NCBI GenBank assembly: GCA_032622095.1
Contig: CP136068.1
Location: 163,827,465-163,891,464, forward strand
DNA length: 64,000 bases
Source: Siphonodentalium dalli
Taxonomy: Eukaryota; Mollusca; Scaphopoda; Gadilida; Siphonodentaliidae
Direction: 5' to 3'
Under the pieces are notes generated by a model that made no database searches, was not told the origin of the DNA, and saw only the letters and a list, made by a program, of their open reading frames with translations. The stretch's first letter is position 1. Every line of letters begins with the position of its first letter. Of this stretch, positions 35,290 through 50,900 are shown piece after piece. The translations under genes and the position numbers were made by a program.

Positions 35290-38200
35290 TCCGGATAACA
35301 GACCAACTTACACCGGGTGGCATCGGGCTCGTATTCCGGACGCCAGACCAACTTACACCGGGTGGCATCGGGCTCGTATTCCGGACGCCAGACCAACTTA
35401 CACCGGGTGGCATCGGGCTCGTATTCCGGATGACAGACCAACTTACACCGGGTGGCATCGGGCTCGTATTCCGGATGACAGACCAACTTACACCGGGTGG
35501 CATCGGGCTCGTATTCCGGATGACAGACCAACTTACACCGGGTGGCATCGGGCTCGTATTCCGGACGCCAGACCAACTTACACCGGGTGGCATCGGGCTC
35601 GTATTCCGGATGACAGACCAACTTCCACCGGGTGGCATCGGGCTCGTATTCCGGACGACAGACCAACTTACACCGGGTGGCATCGGGCTCATATTCCGGA
35701 CGACAGACCAACTTACACCGGGTGGCATCGGGCTCGTATTCCGGACGACAGACCAACTTACACCGGGTGCCATCGGACTCCTATTCCGGATGACAGACCA
35801 ACTTACTTCGGGTGGCATCGGGCTCGCATTCCGGATGACAGACCAACTTACACCGGGTGGCATCGGGCTCGTATTCCGGATGACAGACCAACTTACACCG
35901 GGTGGCATCGGGCTCGCATTCCGGATGACAGACCAACTTACACCGGGTGGCATCGGGCTCGTATTCCGGATGACAGACCAACTTACACCTGGTGGCATCG
36001 GGCTCGTATTCCGGATGACAGACAAACTTACACCGGGTGGCATCGGGCTCGCATTCCGGACGACAGACCAACTTACACCGGATGGCATCGGGCTCGTATT
36101 CCGGATGACAGACCAACTTACACCGGGTGGCATCTGGCTCGTATTCCGGATGCCAGACCAACTTACATCGGGTGGCATCGGGCTCGTATTCCGGATGACA
36201 GACCAACTTACACCGGGTGGCATCGGGCTCGTATTCCGGACGACAGACCAACTTACACCGGGTGGCATCGGGCTCATATTCCGGATGACAGACCAACTGA
36301 CACCGGCTGGCATCGGGCTCATATTCCGGATGATAGACCAACTTACACCGGGTGGCATCGGGCTCATATTCCGGATGACAAACCAACTTACACCGGGTGG
36401 CATCGGGCTCGTATTCCGGATGACAGACCAACTTACACCGGGTGGCATCGGGCTCGTATTCCGGATGACAGACCAACTTACACCGGGTGGCATCGGGCTC
36501 GTATTCCGGACGACAGACCAACTTACACCGGGTGGCATCGGGCTCGTATTCCGGATGACAGACCAACTTACACCGGGTGGCATCGGGCTCGTATTCCGGA
36601 CGACAGACCAACTTACACCGGGTGGCATCGGGCTCGTATTCCGGACGACAGACCAACTTACACCGGGTGGCATCGGACTCATATTCCGGATGACAGACCA
36701 ACTTACACCGGGTGGCATCGGGCTCGTATTCCGGATGACAGACCAACTTACACCGGGTGGCATCGGGCTCGTATTCCGGACGACAGACAAACTTACACCG
36801 GGTGGCATCGGGCTCGTATTCCGGACGACAGACCAACTTACACCGGGTGGCATCGGGCTCGTATTCCGGACGACAGACCAACTTACACCGGGTGGCATCG
36901 GGCTCGTATTCCGGACGACAGACCAACTTACACCGGGTGGCATCGGGCTCGTATTCCGGATGCCAGACCAACTTACACCGGGTGGCATCGGGCTCGTATT
37001 CCGGACGACAGACCAACTTACACCGGGTGCCATCGGACTCCTATTCCGGATGACAGACCAACTTACACCGGGTGGCATCGGGCTCGCATTCCGGATGACA
37101 GACCAACTTACACCGGGTGGCATCGGGCTCGTATTCCGGATGACAGACCAACTTACACCGGGTGGCATCGGGCTCGCATTCCGGATGACAGACCAACTTA
37201 CACCGGGTGGCATCGGGCTCGTATTCCGGATGACAGACAAACTTACACCGGGTGGCATCGGGCTCGTATTCCGGATGACAGACAAACTTACACCGGGTGG
37301 CATCGGGCTCGTATTCCGGACGACAGACCAACTTACACCGGGTGGCATCGGACTCATATTCCGGATGACAGAACAACTTACACCGGGTGGCATCGGGCTC
37401 GTATTCCGGATGACAGACCAACTTACACCGGGTGGCATCGGGCTCGTATTCCGGACGACAGACAAACTTACACCGGGTGGCATCGGGCTCGTATTCCGGA
37501 CGACAGACCAACTTACACCGGGTGGCATCGGGCTCGTATTCCGGACGACAGACCAACTTACACCGGGTGGCATCGGGCTCATATTCCGGACGACAGACCA
37601 ACTTACACCGGGTGGCATCGGGCTCGTATTCCGGATGCCAGACCAACTTACACCGTGTGGCATCGGGCTCGTATTCCGGACGACAGACCAACTTACACCG
37701 GGTGCCATCGGACTCCTATTCCGGATGACAGACCAACTTACACCGGGTGGCATCGGGCTCGCATTCCGGATGACAGACCAACTTACACCGGGTGGCATCG
37801 GGCTCGTATTCCGGATGACAGACCAACTTACACCGGGTGGCATCGGGCTCGCATTCCGGATGACAGACCAACTTACACCGGGTGGCATCGGGCTCGTATT
37901 CCGGATGACAGACCAACTTACACCGGGTGGCATCGGGCTCGTATTCCGGATGACAGACAAACTTACACCGGGTGGCATCGGGCTCGTATTCCGGACGACA
38001 GACCAACTTACACCGGGTGGCATCGGGCTCGTATTCCGGATGACAGACCAACTTACACCGGGTGGCATCTGGCTCGTATTCCGGATGCCAGACCAACTTA
38101 CATCGGGTGGCATCGGGCTCGTATTCCGGATGACAGACCAACTTACACCGGGTGGCATCGGGCTCGTATTTCGGACGACAGACCAACTTACACCGGGTGG

Positions 38201-41200
38201 CATCGGGCTCATATTTCGGATGACAGACCAACTTACACCGGGTGGCATCGGGCTCGTATTCCGGACGCCAGACCAACTTACACCGGGTGGCATCGGGCTC
38301 GTATTCCGGATGGCAGACCAACTTACACCGGGTGGCATCGGGCTCGTATTCCGGATGACAGACCAACTTACACCGGGTGGCATCGGGCTCGTATTCCGGA
38401 CGACAGACCAACTTACACCGGGTGGCATCGGGCTCGTATTCAGGATGGCAGACCAACGTGCGACGGGTGGCATCGGGCTCGTATTCCGGACGACAGACCA
38501 ACTTACACCGGGTGGCATCGGGCTCGTATTCCGGATGACAGACAAACTTACACCGGGTGGCATCGGGCTCGTATTCCGGACGACAGACCAACTTACACCG
38601 GGTGGCATCGGGCTCGTATTCCGGACGACATACCAACTTACACCGGGTGGCATCGGGCTCGTATTCCGGACGACAGACCAACTTACACCGGGTGGCATCG
38701 GGCTCGTATTCCGGACGACAGACCAACTTACACCGGGTGGCATCGGGCTCGTATTTCGGACGACAGACCAACTTACACCGGGTGGCATCTGGCTCGTATT
38801 CCGGATGCCAGACCAACTTACATCGGGTGGCATCGGGCTCGTATTCCGGATGACAGACCAACTTACACCGGGTGGCATCGGGCTCGTATTCCGGACGACA
38901 GACCAACTTACACCGGGTGGCATCGGGCTCATATTCCGGATGACAGACCAACTTACACCGGCTGGCATCGGGCTCATATTCCGGATGACAGACCAACTTA
39001 CACCGGGTGGCATCGGGCTCATATTCCGGATGACAAACCAACTTACACCGGGTGGCATCGGGCTCGTATTCCGGATGACAGACCAACTTACACCGGGTGG
39101 CATCGGGCTCGTATTCCGGATGACAGACCAACTTACACCGGGTGGCATCGGGCTCGTATTCCGGATAACAGACCAACTTACACCGGGTGGCATCGGGCTC
39201 GTATTCCGGACAACAGACCAACTTACACCGGGTGGCATCGGGCTCATATTTCGGATGACAGACCAACTTACACCGGGTGGCATCGGGCTCGTATTCCGGA
39301 TGCCAGACCAACTTACACCGTGTGGCATCGGGCTCGTATTCCGGACGACAGACCAACTTACACCGGGTGCCATCGGACTCCTATTCCGGATGACAGACCA
39401 ACTTACACCGGGTGGCATCGGGCTCGCATTCCGGATGACAGACCAACTTACACCGGGTGGCATCGGGCTCGTATTCCGGATGACAGACCAACTTACACCG
39501 GGTGGCATCGGGCTCGCATTCCGGATGACAGACCAACTTACACCGGGTGGCATCGGGCTCGTATTCCGGATGACAGACAAACTTACACCGGGTGGCATCG
39601 GGCTCGTATTCCGGACGACAGACCAACTTACACCGGGTGGCATCGGGCTCGTATTCCGGATGACAGACCAACTTACACCGGGTGGCATCTGGCTCGTATT
39701 CCGGATGCCAGACCAACTTACATCGGGTGGCATCGGGCTCGTATTCCGGATGACAGACCAACTTACACCGGGTGGCATCGGGCTCGTATTCCGGACGACA
39801 GACCAACTTACACCGGGTGGCATCGGGCTCATATTTCGGATGACAGACCAACTTACACCGGGTGGCATCGGGCTCGTATTCCGGACGCCAGACCAACTTA
39901 CACCGGGTGGCATCGGGCTCGTATTCCGGACGCCAGACCAACTTACACCGGGTGGCATCGGGCTCATATTCCGGATGACAGACCAACTTACACCGGGTGG
40001 CATCGGGCTCATATTCCGGATGACAAACCAACTTACACCGGGTGGCATCGGGCTCGTATTCCGGATGACAGACCAACTTACACCGGGTGGCATCGGGCTC
40101 GTATTCCGGATGACAGACCAACTTACACCGGGTGGCATCGGGCTCGTATTCCGGACGCCAGACCAACTTACACCGGGTGGCATCGGGCTCGTATTCCGGA
40201 CGCCAGACCAACTTACACCGGGTGGCATCGGGCTCATATTCCGGATGACAGACCAACTTACACCGGGTGGCATCGGGCTCGTATTCCGGATAACAGACCA
40301 ACTTACACCGGGTGGCATCGGGCTCGTATTCCGGACAACAGACCAACTTACACCGGGTGGCATCGGGCTCATATTTCGGATGACAGACCAACTTACACCG
40401 GGTGGCATCGGGCTCGTATTCCGGATGCCAGACCAACGTACACCGTGTGTCATCGGGCTCGTATTCCGGACGACAGACCAACTTACACCGGGTGCCATCG
40501 GACTCCTATTCCGGATGACAGACCAACTTACACCGGGTGGCATCGGGCTCGCATTCCGGATGACAGACCAACTTACACCGGGTGGCATCGGGCTCGTATT
40601 CCGGATGACAGACCAACTTACACCGGGTGGCATCGGGCTCGCATTCCGGATGACAGACCAACTTACACCGGGTGGCATCGGGCTCGTATTCCGGATGACA
40701 GACAAACTTACACCGGGTGGCATCGGGCTCGTATTCCGGACGACAGACCAACTTACACCGGGTGGCATCGGGCTCGTATTCCGGATGACAGACCAACTTA
40801 CACCGGGTGGCATCTGGCTCGTATTCCGGATGCCAGACCAACTTACATCGGGTGGCATCGGGCTCGTATTCCGGATGACAGACCAACTTACACCGGGTGG
40901 CATCGGGCTCGTATTCCGGACGACAGACCAACTTACACCGGGTGGCATCGGGCTCATATTTCGGATGACAGACCAACTTACGCCGGGTGGCATCGGGCTC
41001 GTATTCCGGACGCCAGACCAACTTACACCGGGTGGCATCGGGCTCGTATTCCGGACGCCAGACCAACTTACACCGGGTGGCATCGGGCTCATATTCCGGA
41101 TGACAGACCAACTTACACCGGGTGGCATCGGGCTCATATTCCGGATGACAAACCAACTTACACCGGGTGGCATCGGGCTCGTATTCCGGATGACAGACCA

Positions 41201-44200
41201 ACTTACACCGGGTGGCATCGGGCTCGTATTCCGGATGACAGACCAACTTACACCGGGTGGCATCGGGCTCGTATTCCGGACGCCAGACCAACTTACACCG
41301 GGTGGCATCGGGCTCGTATTCCGGACGCCAGACCAACTTACACCGGGTGGCATCGGGCTCGTATTCCGGATGACAGACCAACTTACACCGGGTGGCATCG
41401 GGCTCGTATTCCGGATGACAGACCAACTTACACCGGGTGGCATCTGGCTCGTATTCCGGATGCCAGACCAACTTACATCGGGTGGCATCGGGCTCGTATT
41501 CCGGATGACAGACCAACTTACACCGGGTGGCATCGGGCTCGTATTCCGGACGACAGACCAACTTACACCGGGTGGCATCGGGCTCATATTTCGGATGACA
41601 GACCAACTTACACCGGGTGGCATCGGGCTCGTATTCCGGACGCCAGACCAACTTACACCGGGTGGCATCGGGCTCGTATTCCGGACGCCAGACCAACTTA
41701 CACCGGGTGGCATCGGGCTCATATTCCGGATGACAGACCAACTTACACCGGGTGGCATCGGGCTCATATTCCGGATGACAAACCAACTTACACCGGGTGG
41801 CATCGGGCTCGTATTCCGGATGACAGACCAACTTACACCGGGTGGCATCGGGCTCGTATTCCGGATGACAGACCAACTTACACCGGGTGGCATCGGGCTC
41901 GTATTCCGGACGCCAGACCAACTTACACCGGGTGGCATCGGGCTCGTATTCCGGACGCCAGACCAACTTACACCGGGTGGCATCGGGCTCGTATTCCGGA
42001 TGACAGACCAACTTACACCGGGTGGCATCGGGCTCGTATTCCGGATAACAGACCAACTTACACCGGGTGGCATCGGGCTCGTATTCCGGACAACAGACCA
42101 ACTTACACCGGGTGGCATCGGGCTCATATTTCGGATGACAGACCAACTTACACCGGGTGGCATCGGGCTCGTATTCCGGACGCCAGACCAACTTACACCG
42201 GGTGGCATCGGGCTCGTATTCCGGACGCCAGACCAACTTACACCGGGTGGCATCGGGCTCATATTCCGGATGACAGACCAACTTACACCGGGTGGCATCG
42301 GGCTCATATTCCGGATGACAAACCAACTTACACCGGGTGGCATCGGGCTCGTATTCCGGATGACAGACCAACTTACACCGGGTGGCATCGGGCTCGTATT
42401 CCGGATGACAGACCAACTTACACCGGGTGGCATCGGGCTCGTATTCCGGACGCCAGACCAACTTACACCGGGTGGCATCGGGCTCGTATTCCGGACGCCA
42501 GACCAACTTACACCGGGTGGCATCGGGCTCATATTCCGGATGACAGACCAACTTACACCGGGTGGCATCGGGCTCGTATTCCGGATAACAGACCAACTTA
42601 CACCGGGTGGCATCGGGCTCGTATTCCGGACAACAGACCAACTTACACCGGGTGGCATCGGGCTCATATTTCGGATGACAGACCAACTTACACCGGGTGG
42701 CATCGGGCTCGTATTCCGGATGCCAGACCAACGTACACCGTGTGTCATCGGGCTCGTATTCCGGACGACAGACCAACTTACACCGGGTGCCATCGGACTC
42801 CTATTCCGGATGACAGACCAACTTACACCGGGTGGCATCGGGCTCGCATTCCGGATGACAGACCAACTTACACCGGGTGGCATCGGGCTCGTATTCCGGA
42901 TGACAGACCAACTTACACCGGGTGGCATCGGGCTCGCATTCCGGATGACAGACCAACTTACACCGGGTGGCATCGGGCTCGTATTCCGGATGACAGACAA
43001 ACTTACACCGGGTGGCATCGGGCTCGTATTCCGGACGACAGACCAACTTACACCGGGTGGCATCGGGCTCGTATTCCGGATGACAGACCAACTTACACCG
43101 GGTGGCATCTGGCTCGTATTCCGGATGCCAGACCAACTTACATCGGGTGGCATCGGGCTCGTATTCCGGATGACAGACCAACTTACACCGGGTGGCATCG
43201 GGCTCGTATTCCGGACGACAGACCAACTTACACCGGGTGGCATCGGGCTCATATTTCGGATGACAGACCAACTTACGCCGGGTGGCATCGGGCTCGTATT
43301 CCGGACGCCAGACCAACTTACACCGGGTGGCATCGGGCTCGTATTCCGGACGCCAGACCAACTTACACCGGGTGGCATCGGGCTCATATTCCGGATGACA
43401 GACCAACTTACACCGGGTGGCATCGGGCTCATATTCCGGATGACAAACCAACTTACACCGGGTGGCATCGGGCTCGTATTCCGGATGACAGACCAACTTA
43501 CACCGGGTGGCATCGGGCTCGTATTCCGGATGACAGACCAACTTACACCGGGTGGCATCGGGCTCGTATTCCGGACGCCAGACCAACTTACACCGGGTGG
43601 CATCGGGCTCGTATTCCGGACGCCAGACCAACTTACACCGGGTGGCATCGGGCTCGTATTCCGGATGACAGACCAACTTACACCGGGTGGCATCGGGCTC
43701 GTATTCCGGATGACAGACCAACTTACACCGGGTGGCATCTGGCTCGTATTCCGGATGCCAGACCAACTTACATCGGGTGGCATCGGGCTCGTATTCCGGA
43801 TGACAGACCAACTTACACCGGGTGGCATCGGGCTCGTATTCCGGACGACAGACCAACTTACACCGGGTGGCATCGGGCTCATATTTCGGATGACAGACCA
43901 ACTTACACCGGGTGGCATCGGGCTCGTATTCCGGACGCCAGACCAACTTACACCGGGTGGCATCGGGCTCGTATTCCGGACGCCAGACCAACTTACACCG
44001 GGTGGCATCGGGCTCATATTCCGGATGACAGACCAACTTACACCGGGTGGCATCGGGCTCATATTCCGGATGACAAACCAACTTACACCGGGTGGCATCG
44101 GGCTCGTATTCCGGATGACAGACCAACTTACACCGGGTGGCATCGGGCTCGTATTCCGGATGACAGACCAACTTACACCGGGTGGCATCGGGCTCGTATT

Positions 44201-47200
44201 CCGGACGCCAGACCAACTTACACCGGGTGGCATCGGGCTCGTATTCCGGACGCCAGACCAACTTACACCGGGTGGCATCGGGCTCGTATTCCGGATGACA
44301 GACCAACTTACACCGGGTGGCATCGGGCTCGTATTCCGGATAACAGACCAACTTACACCGGGTGGCATCGGGCTCGTATTCCGGACAACAGACCAACTTA
44401 CACCGGGTGGCATCGGGCTCATATTTCGGATGACAGACCAACTTACACCGGGTGGCATCGGGCTCGTATTCCGGATGCCAGACCAACTTACACCGTGTGG
44501 CATCGGGCTCGTATTCCGGACGACAGACCAACTTACACCGGGTGCCATCGGACTCCTATTCCGGATGACAGACCAACTTACACCGGGTGGCATCGGGCTC
44601 GCATTCCGGATGACAGACCAACTTACACCGGGTGGCATCGGGCTCGTATTCCGGATGACAGACCAACTTACACCGGGTGGCATCGGGCTCGCATTCCGGA
44701 TGACAGACCAACTTACACCGGGTGGCATCGGGCTCGTATTCCGGATGACAGACAAACTTACACCGGGTGGCATCGGGCTCGTATTCCGGATGACAGACCA
44801 ACTTACACCGGGTGGCATCGGGCTCGTATTCCGGATGACAGACCAACTTACACCGGGTGGCATCGGGCTCGTATTCCGGACGCCAGACCAACTTACACCG
44901 GGTGGCATCGGGCTCGTATTCCGGACGCCAGACCAACTTACACCGGGTGGCATCGGGCTCGTATTCCGGATGACAGACCAACTTACACCGGGTGGCATCG
45001 GGCTCGTATTCCGGATGACTGACCAACTTACACCGGGTGGCATCTGGCTCGTATTCCGGATGCCAGACCAACTTACATCGGGTGGCATCGGGCTCGTATT
45101 TCGGATGACAGACCAACTTACACCGGGTGGCATCGGGCTCGTATTCCGGACGACAGACCAACTTACACCGGGTGGCATCGGGCTCATATTTCGGATGACA
45201 GACCAACTTACACCGGGTGGCATCGGGCTCGTATTCCGGACGCCAGACCAACTTACACCGAGTGGCATCGGGCTCGTATTCCGGACGCCAGACCAACTTA
45301 CACCGGGTGGCATCGGGCTCATATTCCGGATGACAGACCAACTTACACCGGGTGGCATCGGGCTCATATTCCGGATGACAAACCAACTTACACCGGGTGG
45401 CATCGGGCTCGTATTCCGGATGACAGACCAACTTACACCGGGTGGCATCGGGCTCGTATTCCGGATGACAGACCAACTTACACCGGGTGGCATCGGGCTC
45501 GTATTCCGGACGCCAGACCAACTTACACCGGGTGGCATCGGGCTCGTATTCCGGACGCCAGACCAACTTACACCGGGTGGCATCGGGCTCGTATTCCGGA
45601 TGACAGACCAACTTACACCGGGTGGCATCGGGCTCGTATTCCGGATAACAGACCAACTTACACCGGGTGGCATCGGGCTCGTATTCCGGACAACAGACCA
45701 ACTTACACCGGGTGGCATCGGGCTCATATTTCGGATGACAGACCAACTTACACCGGGTGGCATCGGGCTCGTATTCCGGATGCCATACCAACTTACACCG
45801 TGTGGCATCGGGCTCGTATTCCGGACGACAGACCAACTTACACCGGGTGCCATCGGACTCCTATTCCGGATGACAGACCAACTTACACCGGGTGGCATCG
45901 GGCTCGCATTCCGGATGACAGACCAACTTACACCGGGTGGCATCGGGCTCGTATTCCGGATGACAGACCAACTTACACCGGGTGGCATCGGGCTCGCATT
46001 CCGGATGACAGACCAACTTACACCGGGTGGCATCGGGCTCGTATTCCGGATGACAGACAAACTTACACCGGGTGGCATCGGGCTCGTATTCCGGACGACA
46101 GACCAACTTACACCGGGTGGCATCGGGCTCGTATTCCGGATGACAGACCAACTTACACCGGGTGGCATCTGGCTCGTATTCCGGATGCCAGACCAACTTA
46201 CATCGGGTGGCATCGGGCTCGTATTCCGGATGACAGACCAACTTACACCGGGTGGCATCGGGCTCGTATTCCGGACGACAGACCAACTTACACCGGGTGG
46301 CATCGGGCTCATATTTCGGATGACAGACCAACTTACACCGGGTGGCATCGGGCTCGTATTCCGGACGCCAGACCAACTTACACCGGGTGGCATCGGGCTC
46401 GTATTCCGGACGCCAGACCAACTTACACCGGGTGGCATCGGGCTCATATTCCGGATGACAGACCAACTTACACCGGGTGGCATCGGGCTCATATTCCGGA
46501 TGACAAACCAACTTACACCGGGTGGCATCGGGCTCGTATTCCGGATGACAGACCAACTTACACCGGGTGGCATCGGGCTCGTATTCCGGATGACAGACCA
46601 ACTTACACCGGGTGGCATCGGGCTCGTATTCCGGACGCCAGACCAACTTACACCGGGTGGCATCGGGCTCGTATTCCGGACGCCAGACCAACTTACACCG
46701 GGTGGCATCGGGCTCGTATTCCGGATGACAGACCAACTTACACCGGGTGGCATCGGGCTCGTATTCCGGATGACAGACCAACTTACACCGGGTGGCATCG
46801 GGCTCGTATTCCGGACGACAGACCAACTTACACCGGGTGGCATCGGGCTCGTATTCCGGACGACAGACCAACTTACACCGGGTGGCATCGGACTCATATT
46901 CCGGATGACAGACCAACTTACACCGGGTGGCATCGGGCTCGTATTCCGGATGACAGACCAACTTACACCGGGTGGCATCGGGCTCGTATTCCGGATGACA
47001 GACCAACTTACACCGGGTGGCATCGGGCTCGTATTCCGGATGACAGACAAACTTACACCGGGTGGCATCGGGCTCGTATTCCGGACGACAGACCAACTTA
47101 CACCGGGTGGCATCGGGCTCGTATTCCGGACGACAGACCAACTTACACCGGGTGGCATCGGGCTCGTATTCCGGACGACAGACCAACTTACACCGGGTGG

Positions 47201-47935
47201 CATCGGGCTCGTATTCCGGACGACAGACCAACTTACACCGTGTGGCATCGGGCTCGTATTCCGGACGACAGACCAACTTACATCGGGTGCCATCGGACTC
47301 CTATTCCGGATGACAGACCAACTTACACCGGGTGGCATCGGGCTCGCATTCCGGATGACAGACCAACTTACACCGGGTGGCATCGGGCTCGTATTCCGGA
47401 CGCCAGACCAACTTACACCGGGTGGCATCGGGCTCGTATTCCGGATGACAGACAAACTTACACCGGGTGGCATCGGGCTCGTATTCCGGACGACAGACCA
47501 ACTTACACCGGGTGGCATCGGGCTCGTATTCCGGACGACAGACCAACTTACACCGGGTGGCATCGGGCTCGTATTCCGGATGACAGACCAACTTACACCG
47601 GGTGGCATCGGGCTCGTATTCCGGACGACAGACCAACTTACACCGGGTGGCATCGGGCTCGTATTCCGGATGGCAGACCAACGTGCGACGGGTGGCATCG
47701 GGCTCGTATTCCGGACGACAGACCAACTTACACCGGGTGACATCGGGCTCGTATTCCGGACGACAGACCAACTTACACCGGGTGGCATCGGGCTCGTATT
47801 CCGGATGACAGACAAACTTACACCGGGTGGCATCGGGCTCGTATTCCGGACGACAGACCAACTTACACCGGGTTGCATCGGGCTCGTATTCCGGATGACA
47901 GACCAACTTACACCGGGTGGCATCGGGCTCGTATT
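35290..47935. repeat. Indel-free stretch of the array, 281 exact 45-bp periods
   Basis: The second T of TTCCGG falls at 35,290 and at 47,935, a distance of 12,645 = 281 x 45, and the phase holds throughout. Elsewhere in the array single-base indels occur every one to a few kilobases. This in-phase tract is why the longest open frames lie here: 5,353 codons on minus (35,219-51,280) and 4,215 and 3,264 codons in two plus frames. These overlap completely, so they cannot all be genes. Confidence 0.9.
40492..44295 (+). repeat. Higher-order duplication, offset 2,295 bp (51 monomers)
   Basis: The segments 40,492-42,000 and 42,787-44,295 match at an offset of exactly 2,295 bp at every landmark compared. 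Landmarks include the GTGCCATCGGACTCC units at 40,492 and 42,787, CATCTGG at 41,441 and 43,736, and the rare ACGCCGGG at 40,980 and 43,275. Sharing of a rare substitution shows duplication of a block rather than independent variation. Confidence 0.85.
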
Positions 47936-50900
47936 CCGAACGACAGACCAACTTACACCGGTGGCATCGGGCTCGTATTCCGGATGGCAGACCAACGTGC
48001 GACGGGTGGCATCGTGCTCGTATTCCGGACGACAGACCAACTTACACCGGGTGGCATCGGGCTCGTATTCCGGATGACAGACCAACTTACACCGGGTGGC
48101 ACCGGGTGGCATCGGGCTCATATTCCGGATGACAGACCAACTTACACCGGGTGGCATCGGGCTCATATTCCGGATGACAGACCAACTTACACCGGGTGGC
48201 ATCGGGCTCATATTCCGGATGACAGACCAACTTACACCGGGTGGCATCGGGCTCGTATTCCGGATGACAGACCAACTTACACCGGGTGGCATCGGGCTCG
48301 TATTCCGGATAACAGACCAACTTACACCGGGTGGCATCGGGCTCGTATTCCGGACAACAGACCAACTTACACCGGGTGGCATCGGGCTCATATTTCGGAT
48401 GACAGACCAACTTACACCGGGTGGCATCGGGCTCGTATTCCGGATGCCATACCAACTTACACCGTGTGGCATCGGGCTCGTATTCCGGACGACAGACCAA
48501 CTTACACCGGGTGCCATCGGACTCCTATTCCGGATGACAGACCAACTTACACCGGGTGGCATCGGGCTCGCATTCCGGATGACAGACCAACTTACACCGG
48601 GTGGCATCGGGCTCGTATTCCGGATGACAGACCAACTTACACCGGGTGGCATCGGGCTCGCATTCCGGATGACAGACCAACTTACACCGGGTGGCATCGG
48701 GCTCGTATTCCGGATGACAGACAAACTTACACCGGGTGGCATCGGGCTCGTATTCCGGACGACAGACCAACTTACACCGGGTGGCATCGGGCTCGTATTC
48801 CGGATGACAGACCAACTTACACCGGGTGGCATCTGGCTCGTATTCCGGATGCCAGACCAACTTACATCGGGTGGCATCGGGCTCGTATTCCGGATGACAG
48901 ACCAACTTACACCGGGTGGCATCGGGCTCGTATTCCGGACGACAGACCAACTTACACCGGGTGGCATCGGGCTCATATTTCGGATGACAGACCAACTTAC
49001 ACCGGGTGGCATCGGGCTCGTATTCCGGACGCCAGACCAACTTACACCGGGTGGCATCGGGCTCGTATTCCGGACGCCAGACCAACTTACACCGGGTGGC
49101 ATCGGGCTCATATTCCGGATGACAGACCAACTTACACCGGGTGGCATCGGGCTCATATTCCGGATGACAAACCAACTTACACCGGGTGGCATCGGGCTCG
49201 TATTCCGGATGACAGACCAACTTACACCGGGTGGCATCGGGCTCGTATTCCGGATGACAGACCAACTTACACCGGGTGGCATCGGGCTCGTATTCCGGAC
49301 GCCAGACCAACTTACACCGGGTGGCATCGGGCTCGTATTCCGGACGCCAGACCAACTTACACCGGGTGGCATCGGGCTCGTATTCCGGATGACAGACCAA
49401 CTTACACCGGGTGGCATCGGGCTCGTATTCCGGATGACAGACCAACTTACACCGGGTGGCATCGGGCTCGTATTCCGGACGACAGACCAACTTACACCGG
49501 GTGGCATCGGGCTCGTATTCCGGACGACAGACCAACTTACACCGGGTGGCATCGGACTCATATTCCGGATGACAGACCAACTTACACCGGGTGGCATCGG
49601 GCTCGTATTCCGGATGACAGACCAACTTACACCGGGTGGCATCGGGCTCGTATTCCGGATGACAGACCAACTTACACCGGGTGGCATCGGGCTCGTATTC
49701 CGGATGACAGACAAACTTACACCGGGTGGCATCGGGCTCGTATTCCGGACGACAGACCAACTTACACCGGGTGGCATCGGGCTCGTATTCCGGACGACAG
49801 ACCAACTTACACCGGGTGGCATCGGGCTCGTATTCCGGACGACAGACCAACTTACACCGGGTGGCATCGGGCTCGTATTCCGGACGACAGACCAACTTAC
49901 ACCGGGTGGCATCGGGCTCGTATTCCGGACGACAGACCAACTTACACCGGGTGGCATCGGGCTCGTATTCCGGATGACATACCAACTTACACCGGGTGGC
50001 ATCGGGCTCGCATTCCGGATGACAGACCAACTTACACCGGGTGGCATCGGGCTCGTATTCCGGACGCCAAACCAACTTACACCGGGTGGCATCGGGCTCG
50101 TATTCCGGATGACAGACAAACTTACACCGGGTGGCATCGGGCTCGTATTCCGGACGACAGACCAACTTACACCGGGTGGCATCGGGCTCGTATTCCGGAC
50201 GACAGACCAACTTACACCGGGTGGCATCGGGCTCGTATTCCGGATGACAGACCAACTTACACCGGGTGGCATCGGGCTCGTATTCCGGACGACAGACCAA
50301 CTTACACCGGGTGGCATCGGGCTCGTATTCCGGATGGCAGACCAACGTGCGACGGGTGGCATCGGGCTCGTATTCCGGACGACAGACCAACTTACACCGG
50401 GTGGCATCGGGCTCGTATTCCGGACGACAGACCAACTTACACCGGGTGGCATCGGGCTCGTATTCCGGATGACAGACAAACTTACACCGGGTGGCATCGG
50501 GCTCGTATTCCGGACGACAGACCAACTTACACCGGGTTGCATCGGGCTCGTATTCCGGATGACAGACCAACTTACACCGGGTGGCATCGGGCTCGTATTC
50601 CGGACGACAGACCAACTTACACCGGTGGCATCGGGCTCGTATTCCGGATGGCAGACCAACGTGCGACGGGTGGCATCGTGCTCGTATTCCGGACGACAGA
50701 CCAACTTACACCGGGTGGCATCGGGCTCGTATTCCGGATGACAGACCAACTTACACCGGGTGGCACCGGGTGGCATCGGGCTCATATTCCGGATGACAGA
50801 CCAACTTACACCGGGTGGCATCGGGCTCATATTCCGGATGACAGACCAACTTACACCGGGTGGCATCGGGCTCATATTCCGGATGACAGACCAACTTACA

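Noticed and set aside
35430-48077. Plus-strand frames of 4,215, 3,264 and 3,604 codons as genes
   Set aside because: They are alternative readings of the same array in different phases. Mutual overlap and the absence of any non-repeat sequence argue against coding.
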